Positions 1 to 6,517 are shown, counted from the stretch's first letter. The stretch: DNA of 7,300 nucleotides from DASQEH01 sp038239485 (GCA_038239485.1 JBBSET010000092.1:1-7300); one strand, 5' to 3'. Translations and numbers: made by a program. Notes: generated by a model from the letters alone, not told the origin.

Positions 1-1
1 G

Positions 2-187
2 CAGCGTAGTGCGACGTCGCAGGTGGTGGAGACGATGGAGGAGCTGACGGAGTCCAGTCGTCAGGTCTCGTCCACCGCTGACGAGATCGCGTCCGCCGCG
101 GGCAACCTCGCCGACCTCGCCGGCACCCTCGAAACCAGCGCGAAGAACGTCGCCGCCGGCAAGGCGGCGAGCAATGGCAGCGGCTGA
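2..187 (+). CDS. Methyl-accepting chemotaxis protein, C-terminal end (partial)
   Basis: An open frame enters from the left edge and ends at TGA 185-187, giving 61 residues. It contains E-T-M-E-E-L-T-E-S-S-R-Q-V-S-S-T-A-D-E-I followed by A-S-A-A-G-N-L-A-D-L-A, a Ser/Ala/Glu-rich heptad pattern typical of the last helix of the MCP cytoplasmic coiled coil. The hairpin tip that binds CheA and CheW, any membrane segments and the sensor domain lie outside the window. The tail ends in K-A-A-S-N-G-S-G and has no C-terminal NWETF-type pentapeptide for tethering CheR or CheB. The stop lies 14 bases inside the following cheW gene. That adjacency supports its being the receptor of this pathway, equivalent to WspA by position. 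The MCP identity rests on a short coiled-coil fragment plus context. Confidence 0.85.
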   Translation, partial: QRSATSQVVETMEELTESSRQVSSTADEIASAAGNLADLAGTLETSAKNVAAGKAASNGSG

Positions 188-647
188 CAGACAAGACGCC
201 GTTCTGGTCCCCGTCGGCGACGACTTGTACGGCGTCCCGATCGGATGGGTCGGTGAGGTGGTGACGCTGCCGCAGCTGACCCCGCTCGTCACCGCGCCCG
301 CCTCGGTGCTCGGGCTGTTCAACCTTCGTGGTGAGATCGTGCCACTCCTGGACACCGCAGCACTTGTCGGGCTCGGGCAGACCGACACGGTCACCTTCGT
401 CGTCGTGCTCCGAACGAAGGTGGGACCGGTCGGGCTGAGCGCGACCGCGTGTCCTCGGCGAGCCATCCTTGCGGACCTACTGGGACCCTCGGAGCTGTCG
501 GGTACCGCCGGCAGCTACCGGGTCGGGGACGAGCTGGCGGTGCTCCTGGACGTCGAGGCCCTCCTCACCGGCCTGACGCCGGCTGCGAGCGAGCTCGTGG
601 ACGCCACAAACGCTCGCGGACTGCCGTCACACAGCAGGCGACACTGA
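174..647 (+). CDS. cheW: CheW-type chemosensory coupling protein
   Basis: This 157-residue protein is a single CheW domain, the usual CheW length. CheW is a cytoplasmic adaptor linking the MCP hairpin tip to CheA in signalling arrays. Visible hallmarks are an N-terminal V-L-V-P-V-G-D-D-L-Y-G-V-P-I strand pair and the classic segment F-N-L-R-G-E-I-V-P-L-L-D (residues about 49-60), which is the most conserved CheW signature. The C-terminal strands run to about residue 132, followed by a short polar tail. ATG 174 is chosen because an AAGGCGG Shine-Dalgarno-like stretch (161-167) lies 6 bases upstream. The frame overlaps the MCP end by 14 bases. Its TGA shares one base with the ATG of cheA (TGATG at 645-649), so translation is probably coupled. 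By role it corresponds to WspB, one of two CheW proteins in this operon. Confidence 0.95.
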   Translation: MAAADRQDAVLVPVGDDLYGVPIGWVGEVVTLPQLTPLVTAPASVLGLFNLRGEIVPLLDTAALVGLGQTDTVTFVVVLRTKVGPVGLSATACPRRAILADLLGPSELSGTAGSYRVGDELAVLLDVEALLTGLTPAASELVDATNARGLPSHSRRH

Positions 648-2809
648 TGGCCGTCCTCAGCGCCCCTCAGATCCGCGCCCTCTTCGCACAGGAGGCCGAG
701 ATCCGGCTCGCCCAGCTCGGGCAGCACCTGCTGGCGCTCGAGAGCAACGGCGCGGACATGGAGCTGATCGGCTCGATCTTCCGCGAGCTCCATACGCTCA
801 AGGGCTCCTCGGCTGTGGCCGGGCTACCGACGGTCAGCGACTGCGCCCATGAACTCGAAGGGTTGGTCGAGGACCTCCGGTCCGGTCGTACGTCGACCAC
901 GCCGACGCTGATCGACACCCTGCTGGCCGGCGTGGACACCCTGGCCGAGGTCATCCAGACGGCCGTCGCGGCCGGGGACGCAGCCGCGCCGGGCCCGGCC
1001 CCGATCGAGCCGGCCCCGGCCCGATCCACCGGAGACGCCGAGCCTGCCGCCGCTCCCCTCACGCCTCCTGCCATGCCTGCTGATGTCACTGCGCCGGCGG
1101 ACGTCATCGCGCCGTTTGATGTCGTCGCGCCTTCGGCTGTCATCTCGCGGGCCCCTGACATGGCTCCAGCCAACGTGGAGGCGCCGCCCGCGATGGCGGT
1201 GCCTGCCTGGACAACCCCGGCAGATGCCGGCGGGGTCGTGATGGTCCCCCTGGAGCGGCTCGACGAGCTGACCCGCCTCATCAGCGAGTCCGCGTCCGCC
1301 CATCTGCGCGTGGGCCGGATGCTCAGTGACAAGCTCAAGCTCGACCCCGCCTCCATCACGGAGTTCAACGAGCTGTCCCGGGCTCTCAACGACCTCCAGG
1401 ACCGGGCCATGCGGACGCAGATGGTCGCGGTGTCGACGGTGACCGACGCGCTGCACCGGACTGTCCGCGACCTGGCCCGGGCGCAGGGCAAGGACATCCG
1501 GTGGGACGCGCGAGGGACCGACACCGAGCTGGATCGAGGCGTGCTGCGTCGCCTGTCGGACTCGCTCATCCACCTGGTGCGCAACGCGGTCGACCACGGC
1601 ATCGAGACGCCTGCAGAGCGGATCGCCGCCGGAAAGCCGCCGATCGCGACCGTCCGGATCCACGCCATGCAGCTCGGGTCGGAGGTGATCATCGCGATCA
1701 CGGACGACGGTCGTGGCATCGACCTCGAACGGGTGAAGGAGGAGGCCAACCGCCACGGGGTCAGTACCGATGCCCTCAGCGACGAGGATGTGGCCGCGCT
1801 GACGCTCCGGTCGGGCCTGTCCACCAAGACCTTCGTCACGGACGTCTCCGGCCGCGGTGTCGGCCTGGACGTCGTCAGAACCAACGTCGAGGCCGCCCGC
1901 GGCCGGATCGAGGTGCGGTCCCAGCCGGGGCAGGGCGCGGAGTTTCGGGTGATCGTCCCCATCACCCTTGCCGTGCTGCGCTGCCTGCTCGTCGAGGCGG
2001 GCGGGGCACGGTACGCCCTCCCCTTCCACCGGGTGGTCCGCTCCGAGTCCGGTCAGGGGACCACCAGGGCGCACGCCGAGGGCAACGACATGGTCTGGGT
2101 GGACGACGGTCAGGCCGTGCCCCTGTCCGTGCTCACCGAGACGCTCGGGATGCCGGCCGATAGCGAGTCCGTGGACGGCCCGATCGTGTTCCTGGCCGAC
2201 TCCGCGCGCCGCCATGCGTTCAGGATCGACCGACTGATCGGGCAGCGCGACGTCGTCCTCAAGGGCCTCAGCGCGGTGCTGCCGAACGTGCCGGCCGTGG
2301 CCGGGGCGAGCGTCGAGCCGGACGGCTCGATCCTGTTGGTCCTGGACCCGCCGGGCCTGATCCAGCGAGCCCGTCAGTCGCGGCCGGTCCGGTCGGTGCG
2401 GCCGGCGCCTCCCGGCGCCGGTGACGAGACCGAGCGCCCTGGAATCCTTGTGGTCGACGATGCACTGACGGTGCGCGAGCTCCAGCGCAGCATCCTGGAG
2501 CGGGCCAACTTCTCGGTGCGAGTCGCCGCGGACGGAGTGCAGGCGCTCGCCATGCTCAACGAGCTGCCCAGCGACCTGGTCCTCACCGACGTCGAGATGC
2601 CCCTCATGGACGGCTTCGCGCTGACAGAGGCCATCCGCGCCACTGAGAGCTTGTCGAACATCCCGGTCCTGATCCTGAGCTCCCGCTCGAGTGATGCCGA
2701 CCGCCAGCGGGGGCTGGACGTCGGCGCCGACGGGTACATCGTGAAGAGCGGCTTCGACGAGACCGCCCTGCTCACGGCCGTCGGCAGGCTCCTGGGGAGC
2801 AGGCTGTGA
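647..2809 (+). CDS. cheA: Hybrid chemosensory histidine kinase CheA with C-terminal receiver (WspE-like)
   Basis: This 720-residue cytoplasmic kinase autophosphorylates on His under receptor/CheW control and passes phosphate to receiver domains. The order is: Hpt (P1, about 1-107) with phosphosite His49 in H-T-L-K-G-S-S-A; a Pro/Ala-rich linker (about 110-195) in place of a recognisable P2 domain; dimerisation helices (from about 197, with the M-R-T-Q-M motif); an HATPase domain with N box H309-L-V-R-N313-A-V-D-H-G, G1 D353-D-G-R-G-I-D, F box G-L-S-T-K-T-F396 and G2 G402-R-G-V-G; a CheW-like P5 domain (about 440-575); and REC (about 599-720) with D604-D605, phosphoacceptor Asp648 in L-T-D-V-E-M-P, Ser678 and Lys700. 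All key residues look intact. The start is ATG 647 at the cheW stop; the frame stays open further upstream to 449, but that part gives only cheW-shadow sequence. It ends with a GTGA overlap into cheB. The fused REC is typical of WspE, FrzE and CheAY-type kinases and may be a phosphate sink or regulator. Confidence 0.96.
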   Translation: MAVLSAPQIRALFAQEAEIRLAQLGQHLLALESNGADMELIGSIFRELHTLKGSSAVAGLPTVSDCAHELEGLVEDLRSGRTSTTPTLIDTLLAGVDTLAEVIQTAVAAGDAAAPGPAPIEPAPARSTGDAEPAAAPLTPPAMPADVTAPADVIAPFDVVAPSAVISRAPDMAPANVEAPPAMAVPAWTTPADAGGVVMVPLERLDELTRLISESASAHLRVGRMLSDKLKLDPASITEFNELSRALNDLQDRAMRTQMVAVSTVTDALHRTVRDLARAQGKDIRWDARGTDTELDRGVLRRLSDSLIHLVRNAVDHGIETPAERIAAGKPPIATVRIHAMQLGSEVIIAITDDGRGIDLERVKEEANRHGVSTDALSDEDVAALTLRSGLSTKTFVTDVSGRGVGLDVVRTNVEAARGRIEVRSQPGQGAEFRVIVPITLAVLRCLLVEAGGARYALPFHRVVRSESGQGTTRAHAEGNDMVWVDDGQAVPLSVLTETLGMPADSESVDGPIVFLADSARRHAFRIDRLIGQRDVVLKGLSAVLPNVPAVAGASVEPDGSILLVLDPPGLIQRARQSRPVRSVRPAPPGAGDETERPGILVVDDALTVRELQRSILERANFSVRVAADGVQALAMLNELPSDLVLTDVEMPLMDGFALTEAIRATESLSNIPVLILSSRSSDADRQRGLDVGADGYIVKSGFDETALLTAVGRLLGSRL
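1076..1147 (+). repeat. Four degenerate 18-bp tandem repeats in the CheA linker
   Basis: Four in-frame 18-base units encode the hexapeptides P-A-D-V-T-A, P-A-D-V-I-A, P-F-D-V-V-A and P-S-A-V-I-S (CheA residues 144-167). They sit in the Pro/Ala-rich linker between the Hpt domain and the dimerisation helices. The period is clear at the protein level (P-x-D-V-x-A), and the DNA copies have diverged. The likely role is a flexible spacer letting the phosphotransfer domain reach the kinase core and receivers. I see no binding motif in it. Confidence 0.7.
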
Positions 2810-3858
2810 CTACTGGTACGAAGAGCCGCCGAGTCCGCGTCGTCATGGTCGAGGTGGCGGGTGCCGGGCGCGCGCAGGTCGCCCGGATCCTCGAGGCCGA
2901 TGGTGACATCGTCGTCATCGGGCAGGCGGCGACCAGCGCGGAGGCCCTCGAGCTCATCGTCGACGTGCGACCCGACGTGGTCACGCTCGGCCTCGACCTG
3001 CCCGACGGTGGAGGCCGAGCCACGATCGAGCAGATCATGTTCCAGGCGCCGACCCCGATCCTGGTCCTCAGCGCGGCGGTCGACGCCGGGACGGCACGGC
3101 TCGTGGTCGAGGCCCTGGCAGCGGGAGCCCTCGACTCGGTCCCGAAGCCTGATGTATGGACGGCCGACCGGGAGGCGCAGCTGCGTCGAAGCGTCCGGCT
3201 CCTCAACAAGGTGCACGTCATCCGGCATCGACAAGGCGGCCAGCAGCGCAGCCCGACCGCACCCCGGTCCCCCACGCCGGGGCAGGGCGCATCGCATCAT
3301 GTCGTCGCCATCGGCGCCTCGACGGGAGGTCCGAGCGTGCTGGCCATCGTGCTAGCCGGAATCGGCGAGATCTCGGCCCCGGTGCTCGTCGTTCAGCATC
3401 TGCACGTCGACTTCACCGCGGGGCTCGTCGAGTGGATGGGCCGTGAGTCCGCGCTACCGGTCCAGATCGCCGAGCACGGGGAGGTACCGTTGGGTGGCCA
3501 CGTCTACATCGCACCCGGCGGTGTGCACCTGCGCCTCGGTCCCGGTTTCCGGCTGGTACTGGATCTGGCCCCCCTCACGATCCACCGGCCCTCCGTCGAC
3601 GAGCTGTTCCGGTCGGTCGCCGAGCAGGCCGGGTCAGCCGCTGTCGGGGTCCTCCTGACCGGCATGGGTGACGACGGAGCGAGGGGACTGCTGGCGATCA
3701 GCCGGGCTGGTGGCCGGACGATGGCTCAGAACGAGTCGTCATCGGCTGTCTTCGGCATGCCCGCGGCGGCGCGAAAGCTCGGCGCCGTGACGGAGATGCT
3801 CGCGCCCGCGGAGCTGGCCAAGGCCATCTCGCAGGCGACGAGGGAGAACAGGTCATGA
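2806..3858 (+). CDS. cheB: CheB-type receptor methylesterase/glutamate deamidase with degenerate receiver domain
   Basis: This 350-residue protein has the normal CheB layout: an N-terminal receiver-like domain (about 8-125), a Pro/Gln/Ser linker (about 142-164) and a C-terminal methylesterase (about 165-348) that removes methyl groups from MCP glutamates. The catalytic triad is visible: Ser172 in G-A-S-T-G-G-P, His198 in V-V-Q-H-L-H, and Asp290 in L-L-T-G-M-G-D-D-G. The receiver is abnormal. The acidic pair expected after the first strand is Glu16-Val17, and the phosphoacceptor position in D-V-V-T-L-G-L-D-L-P is Gly62, where CheB normally has Asp. The Ser of I-L-V-L-S-A and the Lys of V-P-K-P remain. 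Phosphorylation control is therefore probably lost while catalysis is retained. It starts at GTG 2806 in a GTGA overlap with cheA, with GGGGAG (2794-2799) as ribosome binding site. It ends in an ATGA overlap with cheR. By position and partners it is the WspF counterpart. Confidence 0.95.
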   Translation: MTTGTKSRRVRVVMVEVAGAGRAQVARILEADGDIVVIGQAATSAEALELIVDVRPDVVTLGLDLPDGGGRATIEQIMFQAPTPILVLSAAVDAGTARLVVEALAAGALDSVPKPDVWTADREAQLRRSVRLLNKVHVIRHRQGGQQRSPTAPRSPTPGQGASHHVVAIGASTGGPSVLAIVLAGIGEISAPVLVVQHLHVDFTAGLVEWMGRESALPVQIAEHGEVPLGGHVYIAPGGVHLRLGPGFRLVLDLAPLTIHRPSVDELFRSVAEQAGSAAVGVLLTGMGDDGARGLLAISRAGGRTMAQNESSSAVFGMPAAARKLGAVTEMLAPAELAKAISQATRENRS

Positions 3859-5165
3859 CGATCTCAGACGCGGCCGTCGAGAGCGCCGTCGACGACATCA
3901 GCGACCTGCTCGACAAGCGGATCGGGCTGCGACCCGAGGCGACGCTTCGCGGCCGGCTCCGGCGCTCACTGCGCGACGAGGTCACCGCCCGCGGCGGCGA
4001 CCTGGCCGGATACATCGCGTCGCTGGCGCGCAGCAGCGACTTGATGCAGAGCTTGGTGAACAGGGTGACAGTGCAGGAGAGCGGGTTCTTCCGCCATCCC
4101 GACCACTTCGAAGTGCTCGCGGAGCACGTGCTCCCAGCGTTCGACGAGCCCGTGACGATCTGGAGCGCCGGGTGTGCGAACGGCCAAGAGGCATACAGCC
4201 TCGCCATGCTGATGAGCGAGCAGCGGGTCCAAGGGTCCGTGATCGCGACGGACCTGTCGACGACGGCCCTGACGCGGACGAAGGCGGGGCTCTACACCAC
4301 CCGCGAGATTACGGGCATCTCCGCGGCACGCCGCGAGAAGTACGTGACCAAGGAGGGCCCGGACTGGCGGATGAGCCCGGCGGTGAGGGCTCTGGTCACG
4401 GCCACACGACACAACCTGGCGTCCGACCTGCCCAGCTACGTGGGCAAGTGCCAGGTCGTGTTCTGCCGCAACGTGCTGATCTACTTCTCGCCCGAGCACG
4501 CCACGGCGTTCCTGGACAAGCTCGCCGATGCCTTGCCGCCCGGGGCGATCCTCTTCGTCGGCTCGGCCGAGACGCTGTGGCAGGTCTCCGACCGCTTCAA
4601 AGCGATGCGGATCGGTGACTCCTTCGTCTACCACCTCCACGAGGGGTCCCGCTCGTCGCCGGGGCGTGAGGCCCCTCCGCTGCGTAAGGCCACTGTGGCG
4701 CTTAAGGCCGCTCCGCTGCGTGAGGCCACTGAGGCGCGCAAGCCCGCTCCGCTGCGTAAGGCCACTGCGCCGCGTAAGCCCACTCCCGCGCGTGAGGCGA
4801 CTCCGTCCGGCCCAGCGAGGGCTTCCACTCAGGGGGCTGTCTTCACCAACGCGACCGACGTGTTCCAGCCAGTGCTGCTGGCGTCGGCCGGGCAGCAGGC
4901 GCTCTCACTCGGCGACAGCTCCGCGGCGGTCGTCGCGTTCCGGAAGTGGGTCTACCTCACCCCTGACGACCCGCTGGCCTCGTTCTACCTCGGGCTGGCG
5001 CTCGAAGCCGGCGGACACCTGCAGTCTGCACAGCGGTCCTTCGGCGTCGCCCTGGGTGTGCTGCGGGAAGGCGGCCCGACGCTGGGTGCGGAGATCGCGC
5101 TCGAGGGCTATGCACCTGAAGAGCTGCTCAGGCTGCTGGAGACGAAGCTAGGGCGGACGGCATGA
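3855..5165 (+). CDS. cheR: CheR-type MCP methyltransferase with C-terminal TPR-like region (WspC-like)
   Basis: This 436-residue cytoplasmic enzyme would methylate MCP glutamates using S-adenosylmethionine. The first 270 or so residues are a full CheR: an N-terminal helical domain, the active-site segment V73-Q-E-S-G-F-F-R-H, the SAM-binding motif W103-S-A-G-C-A-N-G-Q-E-A-Y (the family usually has G-E-E-P-Y), and F203-C-R-N-V-L-I-Y-F. A basic Pro/Ala/Lys/Arg repeat linker (274 to about 320) follows. Then comes a helical region (about 340-405) with the TPR-like pattern A-F-R-K-W-V-Y-L-T-P-D-D-P-L-A-S-F-Y-L-G-L-A and a second partial repeat. Plain CheR is about 280 residues; the extra length and TPR match WspC-type and other TPR-CheR proteins, where the TPR is used for protein contacts. 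It starts at ATG 3855 with GAGGGAG (3840-3846) upstream, overlapping the cheB stop as ATGA. It also overlaps the next gene as ATGA. Confidence 0.95.
   Translation: MTISDAAVESAVDDISDLLDKRIGLRPEATLRGRLRRSLRDEVTARGGDLAGYIASLARSSDLMQSLVNRVTVQESGFFRHPDHFEVLAEHVLPAFDEPVTIWSAGCANGQEAYSLAMLMSEQRVQGSVIATDLSTTALTRTKAGLYTTREITGISAARREKYVTKEGPDWRMSPAVRALVTATRHNLASDLPSYVGKCQVVFCRNVLIYFSPEHATAFLDKLADALPPGAILFVGSAETLWQVSDRFKAMRIGDSFVYHLHEGSRSSPGREAPPLRKATVALKAAPLREATEARKPAPLRKATAPRKPTPAREATPSGPARASTQGAVFTNATDVFQPVLLASAGQQALSLGDSSAAVVAFRKWVYLTPDDPLASFYLGLALEAGGHLQSAQRSFGVALGVLREGGPTLGAEIALEGYAPEELLRLLETKLGRTA
4674..4805 (+). repeat. 36-bp tandem repeats encoding a basic linker in CheR
   Basis: Three 36-base units lie head to tail at 4674-4709, 4710-4745 and 4746-4781, followed by a diverged partial fourth copy to about 4805. 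Each unit encodes 12 residues of the form A-P-L-R-(K/E)-A-T-x-x-(R/L)-K-(P/A). Copies two and three are nearly identical at the DNA level, suggesting recent duplication or slippage. The array lies exactly between the methyltransferase domain and the TPR-like region. It is a Pro/Ala-rich, positively charged linker whose length may vary between strains. It has no spacers and is not CRISPR. Confidence 0.88.
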
Positions 5166-5548
5166 AGACGATGGTGGAGTTCAGCGCTGCAGGGGCAACC
5201 TACTGCCTACCCGTGGAGGTCACCCGGGCGGTCAGGTCGAGTGTCGGGATGGTCGCGCTGCCCGCCCCGAACCCGAATGTCGCGGGGTTGCTCCCGGGAG
5301 ACCCGCCCCTCACAGTGGTGTCGCCGTTCGGCTCGGGCGGACACCACATCCTGGTCCTGCATGTCGACGACACGACCTACGGGCTCCTCGTCGACAGCGT
5401 CAACGGTCTGCACAAGGTCGACGAGGCCGACATCCGGCCGGCCCCGCGAGGTCAGCACCGTGAGCTGGTCTCCGGCAGCATCACCATCGACGGGGCGCTC
5501 GTGCTCCTCGCGGATGCGACCGCGGCCGGTGCGGGGGCGGGCGTATGA
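5162..5548 (+). CDS. cheW: Second, divergent CheW-domain protein (WspD-like position)
   Basis: This 128-residue single-domain protein has the CheW beta-barrel pattern: an opening strand V-E-F-S-A-A-G-A-T-Y-C-L-P-V-E-V-T-R-A-V, then H-H-I-L-V-L-H-V-D-D-T-T-Y-G-L-L-V-D-S-V-N-G-L, which is the typical second half of CheW, and a final D-G-A-L-V-L-L strand. The usual N-L-R-G motif is replaced by G-L-L-P-G-D-P-P-L, and the protein is shorter than the first CheW. Its contacts with receptor and kinase may therefore differ. It starts at ATG 5162 inside the cheR stop (ATGA) and ends in ATGA with the next gene. Wsp systems carry two CheW proteins, and this one sits between CheR and the output gene. CheW family membership is well supported; the WspD role is inferred from gene content. 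Confidence 0.87.
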   Translation: MKTMVEFSAAGATYCLPVEVTRAVRSSVGMVALPAPNPNVAGLLPGDPPLTVVSPFGSGGHHILVLHVDDTTYGLLVDSVNGLHKVDEADIRPAPRGQHRELVSGSITIDGALVLLADATAAGAGAGV

Positions 5549-6501
5549 CTCTGGCCAACACCGTGATGATCGTCGACGACTCGCAGACGATCCGACAGGT
5601 GGTCCGCGGCTACCTCGAGGACGACGGCTACGAAGTCGTGGAGGCGAGCGACGGCGAGACTGCGATCGACGCCTGCGAGCAGGACCCGCCCGACGTGGTG
5701 CTGCTCGACATCGAGATGCCCGGTCTCAACGGGCATCAGGTGCTGGCCCGGCTGAAAGCCAACCTGCGGCTCCGGGACATCCCGGTGGTGTTCTTCACAA
5801 GCAAGGAGAACGACGTGCTGCTCGGCCTGGCCGGCGGAGCCCACGACTACGTGACCAAGGGCTTCACACCCGCCGAGCTCCGCGCGCGGGTGCGCTCCGC
5901 CATGCGTGTCAAGACCCTGCAGGACGAGCTGACCAGGCGAGGCGACGAGCTGGATCGGAGCAGCCGTACGGACGTCCTGACCGGCCTTTTCAATCGCCGC
6001 CACCTGGTGGAGCAGCTGACCACTCACCTGCTCACGGCCCGGCGGCACGGCCAGCCGGTCGGGGTCCTGCTACTGGACATCGACCACTTCAAGCGGGTCA
6101 ACGACACCTACGGCCACCTGGCCGGAGACGAGGTCCTGATCGAGTTCTCCCGGCGGATCGAGCTGCAGCTGCGAGGTGGGGACGTGGCTGGGCGCTGGGG
6201 TGGCGAGGAGTTCCTGGTCATCTTGCCGCAGACGGGTATGTCCGGGACGTTCGAGGTCGGCGAGAAGATCCGGGTGTCTATCGCGTCTCAGCCCTTCATC
6301 ACCTCGGCCGCCGTCATCAGCATCACGGTCAGTGGCGGTAGCGCAGTCGGCCCCGGCGCCAGTGGCGAGGACCTGGTCCAGCGTGCCGACACGGGCCTGT
6401 ACGAGGCGAAGGACGGGGGTCGCAACCGCATCGTGCCCACGATGGCGCCGCAGCCGTTGGAGCTGGGACCGGGGTCCGCGCCGGGTGGCGCGTCGGCGTG
6501 A
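5545..6501 (+). CDS. REC-GGDEF diguanylate cyclase response regulator (WspR/PleD-like output)
   Basis: This 318-residue cytoplasmic response regulator would make cyclic di-GMP from two GTP when activated by CheA. The receiver (about 5-122) is complete: D11-D12, phosphoacceptor Asp55 in L-L-D-I-E-M-P, Thr85 and Lys105. A helical, charged linker (about 123-140) leads to a GGDEF domain opening with T-D-V-L-T-G-L-F-N-R-R. It has D-I-D-H-F-K-R-V-N-D-T-Y-G-H and the active-site motif G219-G-E-E-F223. An inhibitory I-site R210-G-G-D213 lies exactly five residues before the GGEEF, as in product-inhibited cyclases. The Pro/Gly/Ala tail after about residue 298 is probably disordered. It is the last gene of the operon, joined by an ATGA overlap to the second cheW. 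A single REC plus GGDEF is the WspR architecture (PleD has two RECs). The enzymatic activity is inferred from intact motifs. Confidence 0.95.
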   Translation: MTLANTVMIVDDSQTIRQVVRGYLEDDGYEVVEASDGETAIDACEQDPPDVVLLDIEMPGLNGHQVLARLKANLRLRDIPVVFFTSKENDVLLGLAGGAHDYVTKGFTPAELRARVRSAMRVKTLQDELTRRGDELDRSSRTDVLTGLFNRRHLVEQLTTHLLTARRHGQPVGVLLLDIDHFKRVNDTYGHLAGDEVLIEFSRRIELQLRGGDVAGRWGGEEFLVILPQTGMSGTFEVGEKIRVSIASQPFITSAAVISITVSGGSAVGPGASGEDLVQRADTGLYEAKDGGRNRIVPTMAPQPLELGPGSAPGGASA

Positions 6502-6517
6502 CTGGCAGGTTTCCGGT

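Noticed and set aside
449..646. Upstream extension of the cheA reading frame to ATG 449
   Set aside because: The added residues are an Arg/Gly/Pro-rich out-of-frame reading of cheW with no Hpt similarity. ATG 647 at the cheW stop gives a normal Hpt N-terminus.
667..2215. Long open frames on the minus strand opposite cheA
   Set aside because: They are Arg/Ser/Gly-rich with no recognisable domain. They are the usual antisense shadows of a high-GC gene whose plus strand encodes a complete CheA.
2374..3300. Minus-strand open frames across the cheA/cheB junction
   Set aside because: The composition is that of a shadow frame. They conflict with two well-supported plus-strand genes and have no domain signature.
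4674..4805. Tandem repeats considered as a CRISPR array
   Set aside because: The units are contiguous with no unique spacers, stay in frame and encode a linker inside cheR.
5241..6341. Plus-strand open frame overlapping the second cheW and the REC-GGDEF gene
   Set aside because: Low-complexity Arg/Ala/Pro-rich translation in the +1 frame of genes with intact motifs.
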